Assembly: GCA_963971305.1 (NCBI GenBank)
Contig: OZ020304.1
Coordinates: 17,838,103 to 17,902,102 of the forward strand
Source of the DNA: Arcuatula senhousia
Taxonomy: Eukaryota; Mollusca; Bivalvia; Mytilida; Mytilidae
Direction of reading: 5' to 3'
DNA length: 64,000 nucleotides
The notes beneath the pieces are model-generated. The model saw only the letters and a program-made list of their open reading frames with translations, was not told the DNA's origin and made no database searches. This document shows, one piece after another, positions 23,901 through 34,045 of the stretch. Every line of letters starts with the position of its first letter. Position 1 is the stretch's first letter. The position numbers and the translations under genes were made by a program.

Positions 23901-25413
23901 TAATTATCTGCATCATACAGAATTATACATGTATCTTATATTTCTCCTCCTTTTCTATGAGTAAGTTAAGCAATATTCCACCTAACATATAGACATGAAT
24001 GAAATCATTGAAATATTTCATCCTTTCGGGAAAAGATGCATGGTATATACTAACCCCTCAGGTCTAGCTAAGTTCTGGTCTATGATCTCAGCTAAAGGTT
24101 TGGCAAGATCCCTTTTTATATGCCCAACTTGTACTCTGTCCACATTGGTAACTTTAATTGCATTTCTGTCATATTTGTTGTAAGGTTCTCTCTCTAATGC
24201 TACCATCTCATTGTTGTTAACCTTCAAATGAAGAGAAAAAGACTACAGATTTTGAAATGAATAGAAAGCTGAACACAAATTGCTTAATTTATACCTACGC
24301 TTAGGGGAGAAGGGTTATTTAGCAGGTTTGAATTTTGCTATTAACCTACATTAGGTATTACTTATTGATTCACAGTGAAGAGCCATTACACTACTCCAAT
24401 GTATAACCACCTACTTTGACCCATAATTAGAAGAAAATTTTGATTCTGGTGATAACCATTTGTAATTTTGTTGAATCTCTTATTCATGGTCAGTATGTGA
24501 TATTATCATCAGAAATTAAAGAGCTATACACTTGATACCATTTTTTTGGTAGGTGGAAATGGTATATAACTTACAGTGCCTGAATAATATTGAATGCCAA
24601 CTATATTTCCCCTGATGCTCCCAAGCATAACTTCATCATCTAATTCATCATGCCCCATCTCATCAACACTTAAATCAATGACATCCATAACATCATGAGG
24701 GGCCATGTAGTGATTTAGACCGTTCACCATTCTGTATGTAGTCGAATCATACTCCCAGCCACCATAACTTGAAGATGCCTGTGTCATGGACATCCACCTT
24801 TTCCTTTCTCTTGGCTTCCTTTTCTTTGGCTATCAAATTATAAACATAAACCTAAAACTTATACACAGTGACAAAAAAAAAAATTAATGTAATTATAAAA
24901 TGTTAAAATTTGTGCTCTATCCATTATCTCCTTGTATCTTATTGTTTACTTAAATATAAAGTCAATAATATATACATTCTATCACAATATATTTTCAATA
25001 TTTTGATTTGTTTAATTTTTTAACTTTCCATAACAAATTTCTATAATGTTGTTTAAATTTTGAAATGTTATAAAGCTGATACTGCAATATTTTAAGCACA
25101 TCCGTTTTAATAGCTTCCAAGAATATACAGTATAAAATGCAGTAAAATAATATTTTAAATATTCAGCAAATAATAAAATTCTATTCCCAATCTGGCAATC
25201 AATTTGGCCACATCAAGATTCTCATTAGGCTTTATAACAATAAATTTCACATTCTTATGTATATTAAATTTGTACCAAAAATTCGTGAATCCTGAAAATG
25301 TAATAATTTAAAGTATAACTTACTTTTCTAGCAGAACCAAATTTTGCTCTGGGAAAAGATGATCTATCTGGACCAGATGTTGATTGTCGAGATGTTTGCT
25401 TTGTTCTTGCCAT
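11761..25413 (-). CDS. HLTF: HLTF-like SNF2/Rad5-family DNA translocase, 5' part (16 coding exons)
   Basis: This is the gene-level entry. HLTF is a nuclear ATP-dependent DNA translocase and ubiquitin ligase of replication-fork repair: its HIRAN domain grips 3' DNA ends, its SNF2 motor reverses forks, and its RING modifies PCNA. Sixteen exons read from 25413 down to 11761 with GT-AG introns and unbroken phase, totalling 2493 nt (831 codons). The order is N-terminal H3-like tail, PKKRK signal, HIRAN (about residues 95-210), motif Q (HQKQALNWM), motif I (DDMGLGKT, about 324-331), a roughly 350-residue acidic/basic insert with a SAM domain (about 615-683), motif Ia (LIICPLSVLNNW), and QDIVLTTYST. 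The human protein is about 1009 residues with a much shorter insert. The DEGH box, RING and helicase lobe 2 are not in this window. Identification is firm; exact boundaries were read by eye. Confidence 0.93.
12100..12862 (+). mobile_element. Helitron-like element D, four units of about 180 bp
   Basis: The 5' end has TATGTCGCCTGC and the 3' end GCAGGCGACATAAAA, an inverted pair. Units carry 'CAAACAGGAAGTAGT', 'CTTATAGTACTATG', 'TACCAAATATCAAGAGGCTG' and 'GGAAAACTGCGACGAAAATT'. It lies in the HLTF intron between exons 15 and 16 and has no coding capacity. Confidence 0.7.
13455..14020 (+). mobile_element. Helitron-like element E
   Basis: It begins GATGTCTCCCCCCG and ends near ATATGTCTCCCC. Three units of about 155-165 bp carry 'AAGTTCAAAGGGCCATAACT', 'TACCAAGTTTCGTTGAATTC' and 'TTTCAGAGGAGTTGCGCTG'. 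A degenerate (ACGG/ACAG)n tract lies at about 13965-13992. Confidence 0.65.
14358..15988 (+). mobile_element. Helitron-like element F, about seven units of 157-160 bp, interrupted
   Basis: The 5' end has AAGGGCCCCGC; the 3' end has ACGGACGGACAGACTG, then a CCGCAAC/GTTGCGG hairpin and GGGGCCCTAAT. The units carry 'CATAACTCCCATAAAAATTT', 'CTGTAACTCATCAAGGTAAA' and 'AAATCAGTTCATTATCTA'. The array is split by a 588-bp inverted-repeat element. Its core is the same family as that of the element at 52462-53214, whose ends differ. Confidence 0.75.
14901..15488. mobile_element. 588-bp inverted-repeat (MITE-like) element inside F
   Basis: The ends are about 33-bp inverted repeats: GGACTAGAGCCACGAACCCC at the left, and at the right the complement of GGACTAGAGCCACAAACCCT, both followed by ATATTTGGCCCT. 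Inside is a second perfect 19-bp inverted repeat, GGCGCCACCCCTCGCCCAT at 15145-15163 and its complement at 15225-15243. No long open frame and no clear target duplication. Confidence 0.75.
16113..16249 (-). CDS. HLTF: HLTF exon 15: SNF2 motif Ia
   Basis: 137 nt between ATTATAG and GTAATG. It ends STLIICPLSVLNNWL, nearly identical to motif Ia of vertebrate HLTF. A Ser/Gly-rich lead closes the insert. Confidence 0.93.
16676..16790 (+). repeat. dispersed short repeat
   Basis: 'GACTGCTGGTTGTT', 'CCTTCATGTTGG' and 'CGTACACTTATTCCACAT' recur, diverged, at about 25945-26035; the last piece also occurs near 2920 and 9066. Possibly a SINE-type or old DNA element; no tRNA-like head is recognised. Confidence 0.4.
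17373..17750. repeat. 111-bp tandem repeat, about 3.4 copies
   Basis: Units begin 'TTTGCAATTGTGCAAAGTG' and include 'AGCATGTCAAGTGTTAGTTT'; starts near 17368, 17479, 17590 and 17699. Copies are almost identical, so the array is young. It lies within the HLTF intron right after exon 14. Confidence 0.85.
17782..17943 (-). CDS. HLTF: HLTF exon 14: insert
   Basis: 162 nt between TTTCAG and GTATCA. Charged sequence with KVKTEQLGDVKTEAKE, ending with NLET. The VKTE motifs resemble SUMO-acceptor sites (psi-K-x-E). A 111-bp tandem array lies directly beyond its donor. Confidence 0.75.
18336..18596 (-). CDS. HLTF: HLTF exon 13: SAM domain
   Basis: 261 nt from TTGTAG to GTATGT. An acidic lead is followed by about 65 residues of SAM fold: MLKSLDLMQFKEIFDQEQI, then LDILVEMGHEDLKSIGI and FGHRHKIMKATAKF. 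The L-x-x-Y/F, 'DL..LGI' and 'GHR.KI..A' positions that define SAM domains are present. A stop lies just past the donor, so the intron at GTATGT is required, and it gives the right phase for the next exon. Confidence 0.85.
18884..19111 (-). CDS. HLTF: HLTF exon 12: insert
   Basis: 228 nt between CACAG and GTTTCT. A basic Gly/Lys tract (GKGKGVGKKGKKK) is followed by an acidic Gln-rich tail. Probably disordered and DNA-binding by charge; this role is inference. Confidence 0.75.
19877..19959 (-). CDS. HLTF: HLTF exon 11: insert
   Basis: 83 nt between TTTCAG and GTATTT. It contains KRPARYVESSGSEDE, a basic-then-acidic motif common in chromatin proteins. Phase 2 in, 1 out. Confidence 0.75.
20441..20564 (-). 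CDS. HLTF: HLTF exon 10: insert
   Basis: 124 nt between TTTAG and GTAGAT. It contains MLKKEDPEYLPEFVKDIKEN and a basic end SARRPR. No known domain; the phase fits the neighbours. Confidence 0.75.
21082..21108 (-). CDS. HLTF: HLTF exon 9: 27-nt lysine-rich microexon
   Basis: Flanked by TTAG and GTAAAA, it encodes VKKTAKKK and keeps the frame (2+24+1). Its phase fits both neighbours, which supports it despite its size. It could be alternatively spliced because it is a multiple of three. Confidence 0.65.
21543..21762 (-). CDS. HLTF: HLTF exon 8: acidic insert
   Basis: 220 nt, phase 0 in and phase 1 out. Low complexity: Lys/Ser-rich, then SDEEESTETEEESDCD, probably a casein-kinase-2-type acidic patch. 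It starts the insert between motifs I and Ia. Confidence 0.8.
22075..22223 (-). CDS. HLTF: HLTF exon 7: Walker A (motif I)
   Basis: 149 nt. It carries GILADDMGLGKTLEMIALI, the ATP-binding motif I, then a basic stretch ending RAFKKEQ before GTAACA. The catalytic Lys and Thr are intact. Confidence 0.95.
22539..22704 (-). CDS. HLTF: HLTF exon 6: SNF2 motif Q
   Basis: 166 nt. It contains YTHQKQALNWMIQREKGS and LPPFWEERNGKFFNSVT, the start of the SNF2 ATPase lobe with the adenine-sensing Q motif. It ends KSVKG plus one base, joined to the next exon. Confidence 0.93.
22974..23048 (-). CDS. HLTF: HLTF exon 5: linker
   Basis: Twenty-five codons in phase 0 between CAG and GTATAA. IKNELDRLFENLQEGDK matches the acidic linker helix before the ATPase of vertebrate HLTF. 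Confidence 0.9.
23339..23543 (-). CDS. HLTF: HLTF exon 4: end of HIRAN
   Basis: 205 nt. It begins VVPFGARNMYSMPIDISLWG, the HLTF continuation of HIRAN, followed by a variable Ser/Pro-rich linker. It ends SPSE before GTTTGT. Confidence 0.92.
23736..23893. mobile_element. small MITE-like repeat in HLTF intron 3
   Basis: TGTCAGACCTGTCAGAC at the left and GTCTGACAG at the right suggest terminal inverted repeats. Inside, 'GTAGGACC' and 'GTCTGGCAAA' each occur twice. The vocabulary resembles the MITE at 40584-40806. Tentative. Confidence 0.35.
24055..24221 (-). CDS. HLTF: HLTF exon 3: HIRAN core
   Basis: 167 nt, phase 0 in and phase 2 out. It begins VNNNEMVALEREP, then YDRNAIKV and VQVGHIKRDLA, the diagnostic HIRAN core of HLTF. 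The Asn/Tyr-Asp and His residues known to contact a DNA 3' end in the human domain appear conserved. Confidence 0.93.
24575..24829 (-). CDS. HLTF: HLTF exon 2: NLS and start of HIRAN
   Basis: Eighty-five codons in phase 0. It opens with PKKRKPRERKRW, a classical basic nuclear localisation signal. It ends with VMLGSIRGNIVGIQYYSG, which matches the first strand of the HIRAN domain of vertebrate HLTF. The residue at the position I align with human DNA-contacting Arg71 is Gln here (from memory). Confidence 0.9.
25324..25413 (-). CDS. HLTF: HLTF coding exon 1: H3-tail-like N-terminus
   Basis: Thirty codons begin MARTKQTSRQSTSG and end before GTAAGT. A polypyrimidine tract and AG lie eight bases upstream of the ATG (TTTTTTGTATTAG), so a 5' untranslated exon probably precedes it and this ATG is the likely start. 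The first seven residues equal those of histone H3, and the next seven differ at three positions (S, Q and S for A, K and G). The rest is basic and serine-rich. Vertebrate HLTF does not start this way as far as I recall. Confidence 0.8.
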
Positions 25414-28142
25414 AGTGAATTCTAATACAAAAAAAAAATTAAATAAACACACAATCATCTTAATCAGGACAAACATTGTTATGATCAAATGATAATCATT
25501 CAGACATGCGAGAAGAAAAGCTTTTTTTTATCTAAATTAAACAACCAACAATATTGCTGCAGCTGAACACATAATACCCCAGTTAAAACCTTCAAAGGCA
25601 GTTTCTACAAAAATGACAACCTAAAAAGCCATAACTCTCTTTGCCTGTGTTAAATATATTAACATTTTATATTTGGAAAAATACATGTACATGTAATTGA
25701 TGACAACAGTCACATCTATATTTATCTCTTTTCGAAGCCGATAGTCTGAATCACAGTAAATCACTGTGCATTAGCTTTCAAGGATCACATTAATGAGTAT
25801 ACCTGTTTTCAAGGACTATCCCTGAAATCTGGGATTATACCCAACTTCAGGCATTTTCTCAAACTTGTTCAGAGTCGGAAAGTACCTTCTTCTATTCATC
25901 AAGCTACGCAAAACAGTGAGCAGTGCCTACTGGCCTCATTGATTGAAGGCTGCTGGCTGTTCATTGTGGTCTTTTAAACATTGCAACTTCTTTATGTGGG
26001 CCATGTCGGGTATACCTATTTCACATCTCATTATCTTCTATGTGTAAATTATAGCTTTTGTTTTGTTATCATAAGTAATCTATCGATTAGGAAGCTCCAT
26101 TCATTATACATCATGTTCAGTCCGATTATGCTATATAACTGTCATAAACTGCCTCCCTTTCTGAAGTGACTGGCTAACTGGGAGTAGACTTGAACTAATC
26201 TTTTTTTAAAGGCTACTGTACAAAGTTACTTAGTTTAGAGTGTTAGTTATTGCTTTACTCCCAAGTAGCACATTTTGTTTTGAAATAAATTGGGTATTTA
26301 AGAATTTGGAGAATGAAACACATTGTTTTTTTTCGGATTTTGTCTGGATCTCAACATGTTTTACTGTTTCTGATTATTTGCGCATGTGCGGCAAAGTTTG
26401 TTGATTTTTCATAAATTTTATCGTGTATAATTAAATCAAATAATATCGACATTAATGTCGATAAAATATCAACAAAATGTCGATAAATAAAGAGTCATTT
26501 AAATGACAAACTGAATGATTAAAACAAAGTTTAACATGGCGATTAAACAACTGCAAGTCACAAAAATAAAAGGTGATATTATAAAAATAAGACTTGGATG
26601 GATGATGAACATTGACATCAGGTTCTAAGCATAAGTCTAAATTAAACACATTTACTGAATATGCAATAAAAATCACTGGGATACGTTCATGACCTTCAAA
26701 TTATGCACTATTGATGGTTGATGTATTAAACGCTCCCTTTGAATGATATGGTACAGTAGTCCTGTAGCCAGTTAATTGTGTTTGTATGACTACAGATCTT
26801 GTTGTTTTGAGCAATAGTCAACATGCACTCTAAAAGAGTTCGACTCTGTACTGGAAGATGTATATAATTATTAAGTTCATCATGTTCATGTGTATAAATG
26901 AATGGCATTAATGAATAATAAGTTTGTTTGCAGCCTGATTTTGTTAACCCATGTTGGGTAATGAGAATTGTTACATATTAATTTTTTAGAATGATCAAAT
27001 GAAATCAAAAATAAAACAAGTTCCAAACAATAATCTTTGCTACGCCTGACACACGTTTTGTCTTTTTTAAGACTCATCAAATGATCGACAGCATCTCCTT
27101 GCCAGCTTGGCTTAATTTTAACCCTCAAATTATGGGCTAAGGACATGGTTCTTATCATTTATGAATTCATTGCAAAGGAGATAAAACCATTCAACACATA
27201 TAATAGTAAACAGAGCAGCAGAATGACAGCTTCCTACTGTTTAATTTTTGTTATAAAAAAAATTCTTATGAACATTTTAACCCGCAAAAAGTGGGCCTCT
27301 GGATTTTTTTGTGGGCCTGTAAAATTCTGTAGTTACAGGCCCATATGGCCTGTCACCAAAAAAGATTATTGTGAAGACTGCATTGTGCTTAAAAGCATCA
27401 CTAGGTGCACCTACCATACCAAGATCATTGATGTGGCACTTGTCAGTAAGTGTGTATGGATCTTAACCATTCTTCTGTAATTGGATGCGGATCGACGCTG
27501 GGGGTATCACATAACCCCCCTCACTTTCGCGAGGTGGGCTAAAAATCTAGTTGTGATACATGTATTTGTTGCTTTTAAAATTACTCCCATCCTGGTTTCA
27601 GCTTAATGATCAATGAGATGAACATTAAAGCAATGATAACATGAAATAGTGAGCTAGTGACAAGTGGGATAAAGACAAGCCTTTTCCACCACAGCTTTCA
27701 TGGGCTTGCTTTGTCCCCCTGGACCCAGGAACTTATCCAAATAAAGTCATACATCATTTGACTGCCCTCTTAAACTTCAAATAATTGCTTTTGCAAAAAA
27801 AACACGTACTTAAACAAAAACACATAAAAAATCGACAAACAATTATTTTGCCACGAATACAATTTTGCTTCCACTTTGTCTTTGCTGTGAGCTAGTGATC
27901 AGGATCAGATCCAGATATAATTTTTTAAAAGGGGGGGGGGGGGGGGGGTCAGGCCCAGGGACCATCCTTTGTGACAAAAGAAGGGATGCCAAGCCAATTT
28001 TCGACAATAATCAGCACAAAAATTACAATATGTTCCAAGTAAAACTGTAAAGGGGCGTTTCAATTTTTCCTGTCATGCCTGTGATGAGATTTGAGCCTCC
28101 AATTTCGGTAAATTATTTTGTTATAAGCACCGTCACTTCCGG
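25414..28142. other. upstream region of HLTF; no exon identified
   Basis: This should hold the HLTF promoter and 5' untranslated exon(s), since an acceptor precedes the start codon, but I could not place them. The region has a diverged dispersed repeat (about 25945-26035), short ATGTCGATA repeats near 26446-26486, and a hairpin-rich stretch at 27280-27545 with GGGGGTATCACATAACCCCC that resembles a Helitron-like 3' end. Confidence 0.4.
27929..27950 (+). repeat. poly-G tract
   Basis: A run of about 18 G with no interruption. Such runs are prone to assembly or polymerase slippage and could form a G-quadruplex. Similar shorter G runs occur near 1331 and 56304. Confidence 0.8.
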
Positions 28143-28332
28143 TCAATCAAGATGGACGTTTTTTGAAATGTCAACAAAGTAAAAACAGTAAAAGGTCACC
28201 CATATCAAGCAAAGAAATCTATAATAACACTGACAATAGTGAAAACTGATATCAATCTGTCCACTGAACTCTAAAATAGCTAGTTTTTCTACCAATAATC
28301 GATCAGGTAACCAACAACACACTCCTGCCATT

Positions 28333-29310
28333 ATGCCGCCAAAAACTCAGCCATCACGTACATCAAGCCGAAATAGAACTGGCTCCCAATCACAAACTAA
28401 GAACAAAGAAGATAAGTCAAATGATGTATGGACATGCCACACATGCAAAACAGACTTTACAAAAGATACTGATAGAATAATTCAGTGTGAGTATTGCAGC
28501 GACTGTTATTGCAGTGAATGTCTAGAGCTAACCCCAGATCAATATGAAACATACACCAATCCATCTTTACATTGGTTTTGTCATAACTGTGAAGAAAAAG
28601 TCATGAAAAATATCTGTACCGATCGGGAAATAGAGGCCCGCTGTGCAGCTTTTATGCAAGCTATGGAGAAACGTGTGCGCAAACTTGAAACTGAAATATC
28701 CAAAAAGGCAGACACCGACAAAGTATGTAAGCTGGAAAGTGAAATATCAAGAAAAGTTGACACGGACAAAGTTAAAGAAATAGTCAAAGAAACACTTAAA
28801 GAGTCTGTTTCCAATACTGAGCAGACAAGCATTGCCGAAATCAAGGAAACTATTAGTAGACAAGTTTCAGACATACGAGATAGTAGCGTAAGAGAAAAGA
28901 ACATTATTATTCATGGCGTCAAAGAATGCAAGAGCGAAATTGCAACAGTTCGAAAACAGAATGATACGAAATTTGTAAAAGAGTTAGCAACATTCTTGAA
29001 TGCCGAAGATAATGTTGTAAGCGTCACCAGAATCGGTAAACGTCCAGAAAACAAAGAAAATGAGGATGAAACAACAAAAGTAAGACCAATCAAGGTGGTA
29101 TGGTCAGATATTGACTCAAAGCGATCCTTCATGAAAAACTTAACACATCTCAAGGAGGCTGATGCCGACAGTCCCTTTGCTGGCATCAGTATAACCCATG
29201 ATATGACAAAGGATGAACGTGAAATATACAAGACCTACCTGGAGGCAAAAGACTTGAACGACAAAAATGTATCGGGGAAATACAAGTACAGTACGCCCAG
29301 GGACTTGTGA
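28333..29310 (+). pseudogene. CR1-like LINE ORF1, interrupted
   Basis: ORF1 encodes an RNA-binding chaperone-like protein of the retrotransposon. Residues about 34-87 form a PHD-like zinc finger (WTCHTCK, CEYCSDCYCSEC, HWFCHNC), with Cys at the usual His position. A coiled coil follows at about 105-190 with a repeated KLE-EIS-K-DTDKV motif, then a segment resembling the nucleic-acid-binding part of other LINE ORF1 proteins (NIIIHGVKE to TRIGKRPE). The last seven codons before 29310 belong to the inserted element beginning at 29290. The remainder of ORF1 resumes in frame at about 35776 and stops at 35832. Confidence 0.85.
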
Positions 29311-30119
29311 CTACTATAGTCCCAATCCGACATGTCGGAAATCATAAATCCGAAATTTTTATGGTAGGTTATCACAGCATGATCGACACTTGGTCAGACT
29401 GGGTCAGAGGTCATAAATCACTTAACCTAATTGGAAAACAGGTAAGATATCGTAATTGGTTTACCTGTAAAAACGGTGAACCATAATTAAGTGATTTAGA
29501 GAAATTCGTTAGATTGTTTTAGTAAATTGGTATTTAATATTTTGAGGTTTCTTATTTCAATGTACGGAATATCAATATTACATGTTGATCTTGCAAGTTT
29601 AATGTCGGTAAAACGGACAAGGAATGCAAAAAAATTACCAAAACTTAAATTATGTGTTTTATAAGTTTTCAATTCTGAATATCTTTGGAATTTCTTTTAT
29701 TAATAAGGATTGAAATCAATAAATTAATTAATAGCAGTTATTTTCTTGCATCATTTTATTTCAGGCCAGTCTCTTTCCCGGATCTCTAAACAAACTTATT
29801 TTAAAATCCCGGTTCAACGAAGTTGCGTACATTAAACAATGTAATCATGCATTCGTCTAATCCAATAAATCATTTACTAGATCACTCTTTTTCCTCTTTA
29901 TGCTGTACAAATTCGAGGAAAGTTCGTCAATATGTATATGTTTGCTATTCTTAGTTCGGGGCCAACATCAATTTGCATAAATCAATAATACCTGCTCAGT
30001 TACAAGTCTATTTTTAGAACACTACAAATGTTTCAATTTGTGATGGAACATTTCGCCGTAATTTGATATTATAAATTTTAAATGATTATTTGTAACAAAA
30101 AACTTATTTATTTACTAAA

Positions 30120-30477
30120 AAAATTCAATTTCACACGAATATTCGTAATTCTTTAAAGACTGATCAGCTGCTAACGTTAACTTTGTCGCAAGTCCCGATC
30201 GGTGGTTTGACGTTTGAAAATATTTTTTTTTATTCTTTCCAAAAAGTTTATAAGATATTAACTGTTTAATACAATTTCGAAATATTAATTTTCACAATCG
30301 TTTCTGTTCATTTCATTTCAGTCAAAATCATCGTCGTTTTTAAGTGAATGAAAAATCCGCAGAAGTTAACTTTGTCGCAAGCCTTTGATTGCCGTCTTTC
30401 AGTTATGCATTTGAGAATAAGAAATATGCTTTATAATTCTAAATGATAATTTATTACAAAAACCTAATTCATCTACT
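30120..30477. repeat. about 330-bp repeat, copy 1
   Basis: Carries 'AGACTGATCAGCTGCTAACG', 'TTAACTTTGTCGCAAG' and 'TTTCATTTCAGTCAAAATCA'. It is homologous to two adjacent copies at 33363-33722 and 33723-34045. The hAT-like element now separates copy 1 from the others. Confidence 0.8.
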
Positions 30478-30486
30478 TTATATATA

Positions 30487-33130
30487 CAGTGATTTAGCTA
30501 GCGCTCGTCATTTTCGTCATTGGCGAAAAGATTTTTCAAATAGCGAAAATTTATTTAACCATTTTCGTCACCTAAATTTTCAAAAAGTGTGTAAAATTTA
30601 TTTTACGAAAATCAGTGGGAAAAGTCAATTCCAGTGTCACTTTCGTCAATTATTGTGCTAATTAATTTACGAAGCCAAGCTGATCATGAACACCGGATAT
30701 GATTGTAGACATCAATTGACACCTTTACAACTCATGCCAATTAAATTTATAGATCGATAGGAGACCAGCAAACATAAAAGAAATCCGCCGACAAGGTAAA
30801 ACAGGAGGTGTTAAGAATAATTGAAATTATGCAAATTTCTATTTAGCCAATCAAAACGTGAGAAATGTAAATAAAAATAAAATGACCGACTCAGCCACGT
30901 GGTTTATTTTTCAAAGCTAAGGTCTTATTGAAAAGAAAATGAATGCATGGGGATATTTACCTTTCTAGGAAAAAGTTAAATCCATAAAATAGCACAAAAC
31001 ATACAATTATTTGAATATATGCCACACATATGCTGAAGGAACTTCTACAAAGGTCATGAATGACCAGAGTGTGTTTGTTTACATTTGAGCTGTGATCATG
31101 TGACTTTTTGGCGGGAAAATTAACATATTGGATTACTTAGTAGAAAAAGAATGATAACTCAAGTCCAAAGCAAAAAAAACTTAATTAATATAACATAGAT
31201 TTTATCAGGAACTTTAAATAACCGTTCCTGATTTTATTTAATAAGGTTATATATATATTCTGCATCTTTATGTACTGTGTATTTTATGATTAAATATAAA
31301 TAAAATAGAACTCTCAGAGATCTTTCTTTTCCTACTCATGTTATTTTTTTTTCTTTTGAGGGGAAAAAGGGTGTGTGTGTTGAAATACATAAATAGTATT
31401 TATAAAATATAAAAACATACATATAATTCTGGCTAAAATAACAAAGCTGTAAATGTTGAATAATACTTTATTTAGAAGATAAATTTTATTAGAAATCAAT
31501 GAATTACAGACAGACCATTTGCATAACAAGAGGCTCCCAGGAGCCTGAATCGCTCACCTGACATATGTGCCTGAAGTAAAGGTTATAAGGCAAAATCTAT
31601 TTAACGTTGAAATGGTCATAAGATTAATAAGGGGGTCATCTGACAATATGGTGGATCTAAATGTGCTGATCACTTTTGTTCTCAATCAAAATCTAAAAAT
31701 CTGTCACCTTTTTTGAGTTATTTGCAAAAAAATGCAGTTTAACCTAATGTTCTATTTTTAGCCACAGCGGCCATGTTTTACAACAAATCAAAAATCCCCA
31801 CAACAGTTCTATACACCTAATAATAATAAACAATAATACCAAGTTTGGTTCCATTTGGACTTAATTCAGAGAAGTTAACATTTTCAATATAAGGAAATGC
31901 AGTTAAAATGCTCAATTTTGACGTTCCAAGGGCAATAACTCCTCAAAGGAAAGGTCCTACAACGTTGACCCTGTTACAAATTTTGTAGATCTTGATGTGC
32001 TTAACAATATGCAATTTAAATTTCTCAAATATCTTGTATAGTTTTCAAGATATTGAGCTAAACAGGTGCAAAATTTGCAAAAAATCCACAAAAAGGGCAA
32101 TAACTCCTACATGGGTTGTTGGATTTTCTTCAAAATTTTAGAGCTGGTAGATCTTGAGATGCTGATCACTTTTGCTCCCAATCAAAATTTTGAAATCTGT
32201 CACCGTTTTAGAGTTATTTGCAAAAAACTGACATTTACCCCTATGTTCTATTTTTAGCCACAGCGGCCACATTTTACGACCAATCAAAAATCCCCACCTC
32301 AGTTCTATACACCTAATGCTAATAAACAACTATACCAAGTTTGGTTCCATTTGGACTTAAAGTGTCAGACGAGTTAACGTTTTCAATGTAATGAGGAAAT
32401 GCTGTTAAAATGCTAAATTTTGACATTCTAAGGGCAATAACTCCTAAAAGGAAAGGTCCTACAACGTTGACCCTGTTACATATTTTGTAGATCTTGATGT
32501 GCTTAACAATATGCAATTTAAATTTCTCAAATATCTAGTATAGTTTTCAAGATATTGAGCTAAACAGGTGCAAAATTTGCAAAAAATCCACAAAAAGGGC
32601 AATAACTCCTACATGGGTCGTTGGATTTTCTTCAAAATTTCAGGGTAGGTAGATCTTGAGGTGCTGATCACTTTTACCCTTGCCAGAATTTTGATATCTG
32701 TAGCCGTTTTTGAGTTATTTGCAATAAACTGCATTTTACCCCTATGTTCTATTTTTAGCCATGGCGGCCATGTTTTACGACGAATCAAAAATCCCCACAT
32801 CAGTTCTAAGCACCGAATGCTAATGAACAACCATACCAAGTTTGGTTGCAATTGGACTTATGGTGTCAGAGGAGTTAACGTTTTAAAAAGTTTACGGACG
32901 ACGGACGACGGACGACGGACGGACGACGGACGACGGACGGACGACGGACGCCAAGTGATGACAATAGCTCACATGACCCTTCGGGTCAGGTGAGCTAAAA
33001 AGGTTATAAATTAAGATTAACCATAGACATGATAGAATATTACTAGCTCTGAACAGTGACTGAAAATGTGGTCCAAAATATGCCCACCGCTAAAGTGACT
33101 AAAGCCTGAAAAATCCTAGCTAAATCCCTG
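30487..33130. mobile_element. hAT-like element nested in the 6.48-kb element
   Basis: The ends are CAGTGATTTAGCTAG at the left and the complement of CAGGGATTTAGCTAG at the right (14 of 15 matching). It is flanked by 8-bp repeats TATATATA (30479-30486) and TATATATC (33131-33138). CAG-starting ends with 8-bp duplications are typical of hAT transposons. No transposase remains. A second copy of the left end lies at 59566. It contains the Helitron-like element G. Confidence 0.8.
31526..33000 (+). mobile_element. Helitron-like element G nested in the hAT-like element
   Basis: The 5' end is AACAAGAGGCTCCCAGGAGC then CTGAATCGCTCACCTGA. The 3' end is TAGCTCACATGACCCTTCGG then GTCAGGTGAGCTAAAA. The core has about two and a half units of roughly 500 bp with 'GATCTTGATGTGCTTAACAA' and 'TCTATTTTTAGCCA', followed by a (GGACGAC)n tract (32894-32949). 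Its ends match those of the element at 45806-47338, but its core is different. Confidence 0.8.
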
Positions 33131-33362
33131 TATATATCACTTTATTCTGATTTCACCGATGTTGAAACAAAGGTATACAGAAAAAACATTTGCATAATTA
33201 TTATAACATTGTACAGTTGATGGGGTTAATGTCAAGTGAAAGAGCATGTTATATTTCGGGGATAACCTAGAGAGAATCCAATCTGTTGGTAATAGTCCTG
33301 ATGAATTGACATAGTTTTCTAAGCTTAGATTGCTTTTGTTGATTCATTATATATTTACTAAA

Positions 33363-34045
33363 AATATTCAATTTGTCACAAATATAATGTACGTAATTCT
33401 TAAAAGACTGATCAGCCGCTTACGTTAACTTTGGCGAAAGTCCCGACCGGTGGACTGTGACGCTTGAAAATATTTTTGTCTTTCCATAAAGTTCATAAGA
33501 TATTAACTGTTTAAAACAATTTCGAAATATTAATTTTATCAATCGTTTCTGTTCATTTCATTTCAGTCAAAATCATCGTCGTTTTTAAGTGAATAAAAAA
33601 TCTGCAGAAGTTAACTTTGTCGCAAGCCTTTGATTGCCGTCGTTCAGTTATGCATTTGAGAATTAGAAATCTGCTTTATTATTTTAAATGATAATTTGTT
33701 ACAAAAACCTAATTCATCTACTTAAAATATTCAATTTGTCACAAATATAATGTACGAAATTCTTAAAAGACTGATAAACCGCTTACGTTAACTTTGGCGC
33801 AAGTCCCGACCGGTGGACTTTGACGCTTGAAAATATTTTTTTCTTTCCATAAAGTTCATAGGATATTAACTGTTTAATACAATTTCGAAATATTAATTTT
33901 AACAATCGTTTCTGTTCATCTCATTTCAGTCAAATTCATCTTCGTTTTTATATGAAATGAATGAAAAATCCGTAGAAGTTAACTTTGTCGCCTTTGACTG
34001 CCGTCTAACATGTCTAAACGGTCTTTCAGTTATGAATTTTAGAAT
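33363..34045. repeat. about 330-bp repeat, copies 2 and 3 in tandem
   Basis: Each copy starts 'AATATTCAATTTGTCACAAA', contains 'GTTAACTTTGGCG' and 'CCCGACCGGTGGACT', and ends with a TTAACTTTGTCGC block. They differ by small indels from each other and from the copy at 30120-30477. Confidence 0.85.

Noticed and set aside
24523..25413. Alternative upstream Met for HLTF (frame is open above the MARTKQ Met)
   Set aside because: A strong acceptor-like tract and AG sit eight bases before the MARTKQ Met, so the upstream frame is most likely intron.
32661..32993. 110-codon frame ending in an Arg/Asp/Gly repeat
   Set aside because: The repeat is the (GGACGAC)n tract of element G.
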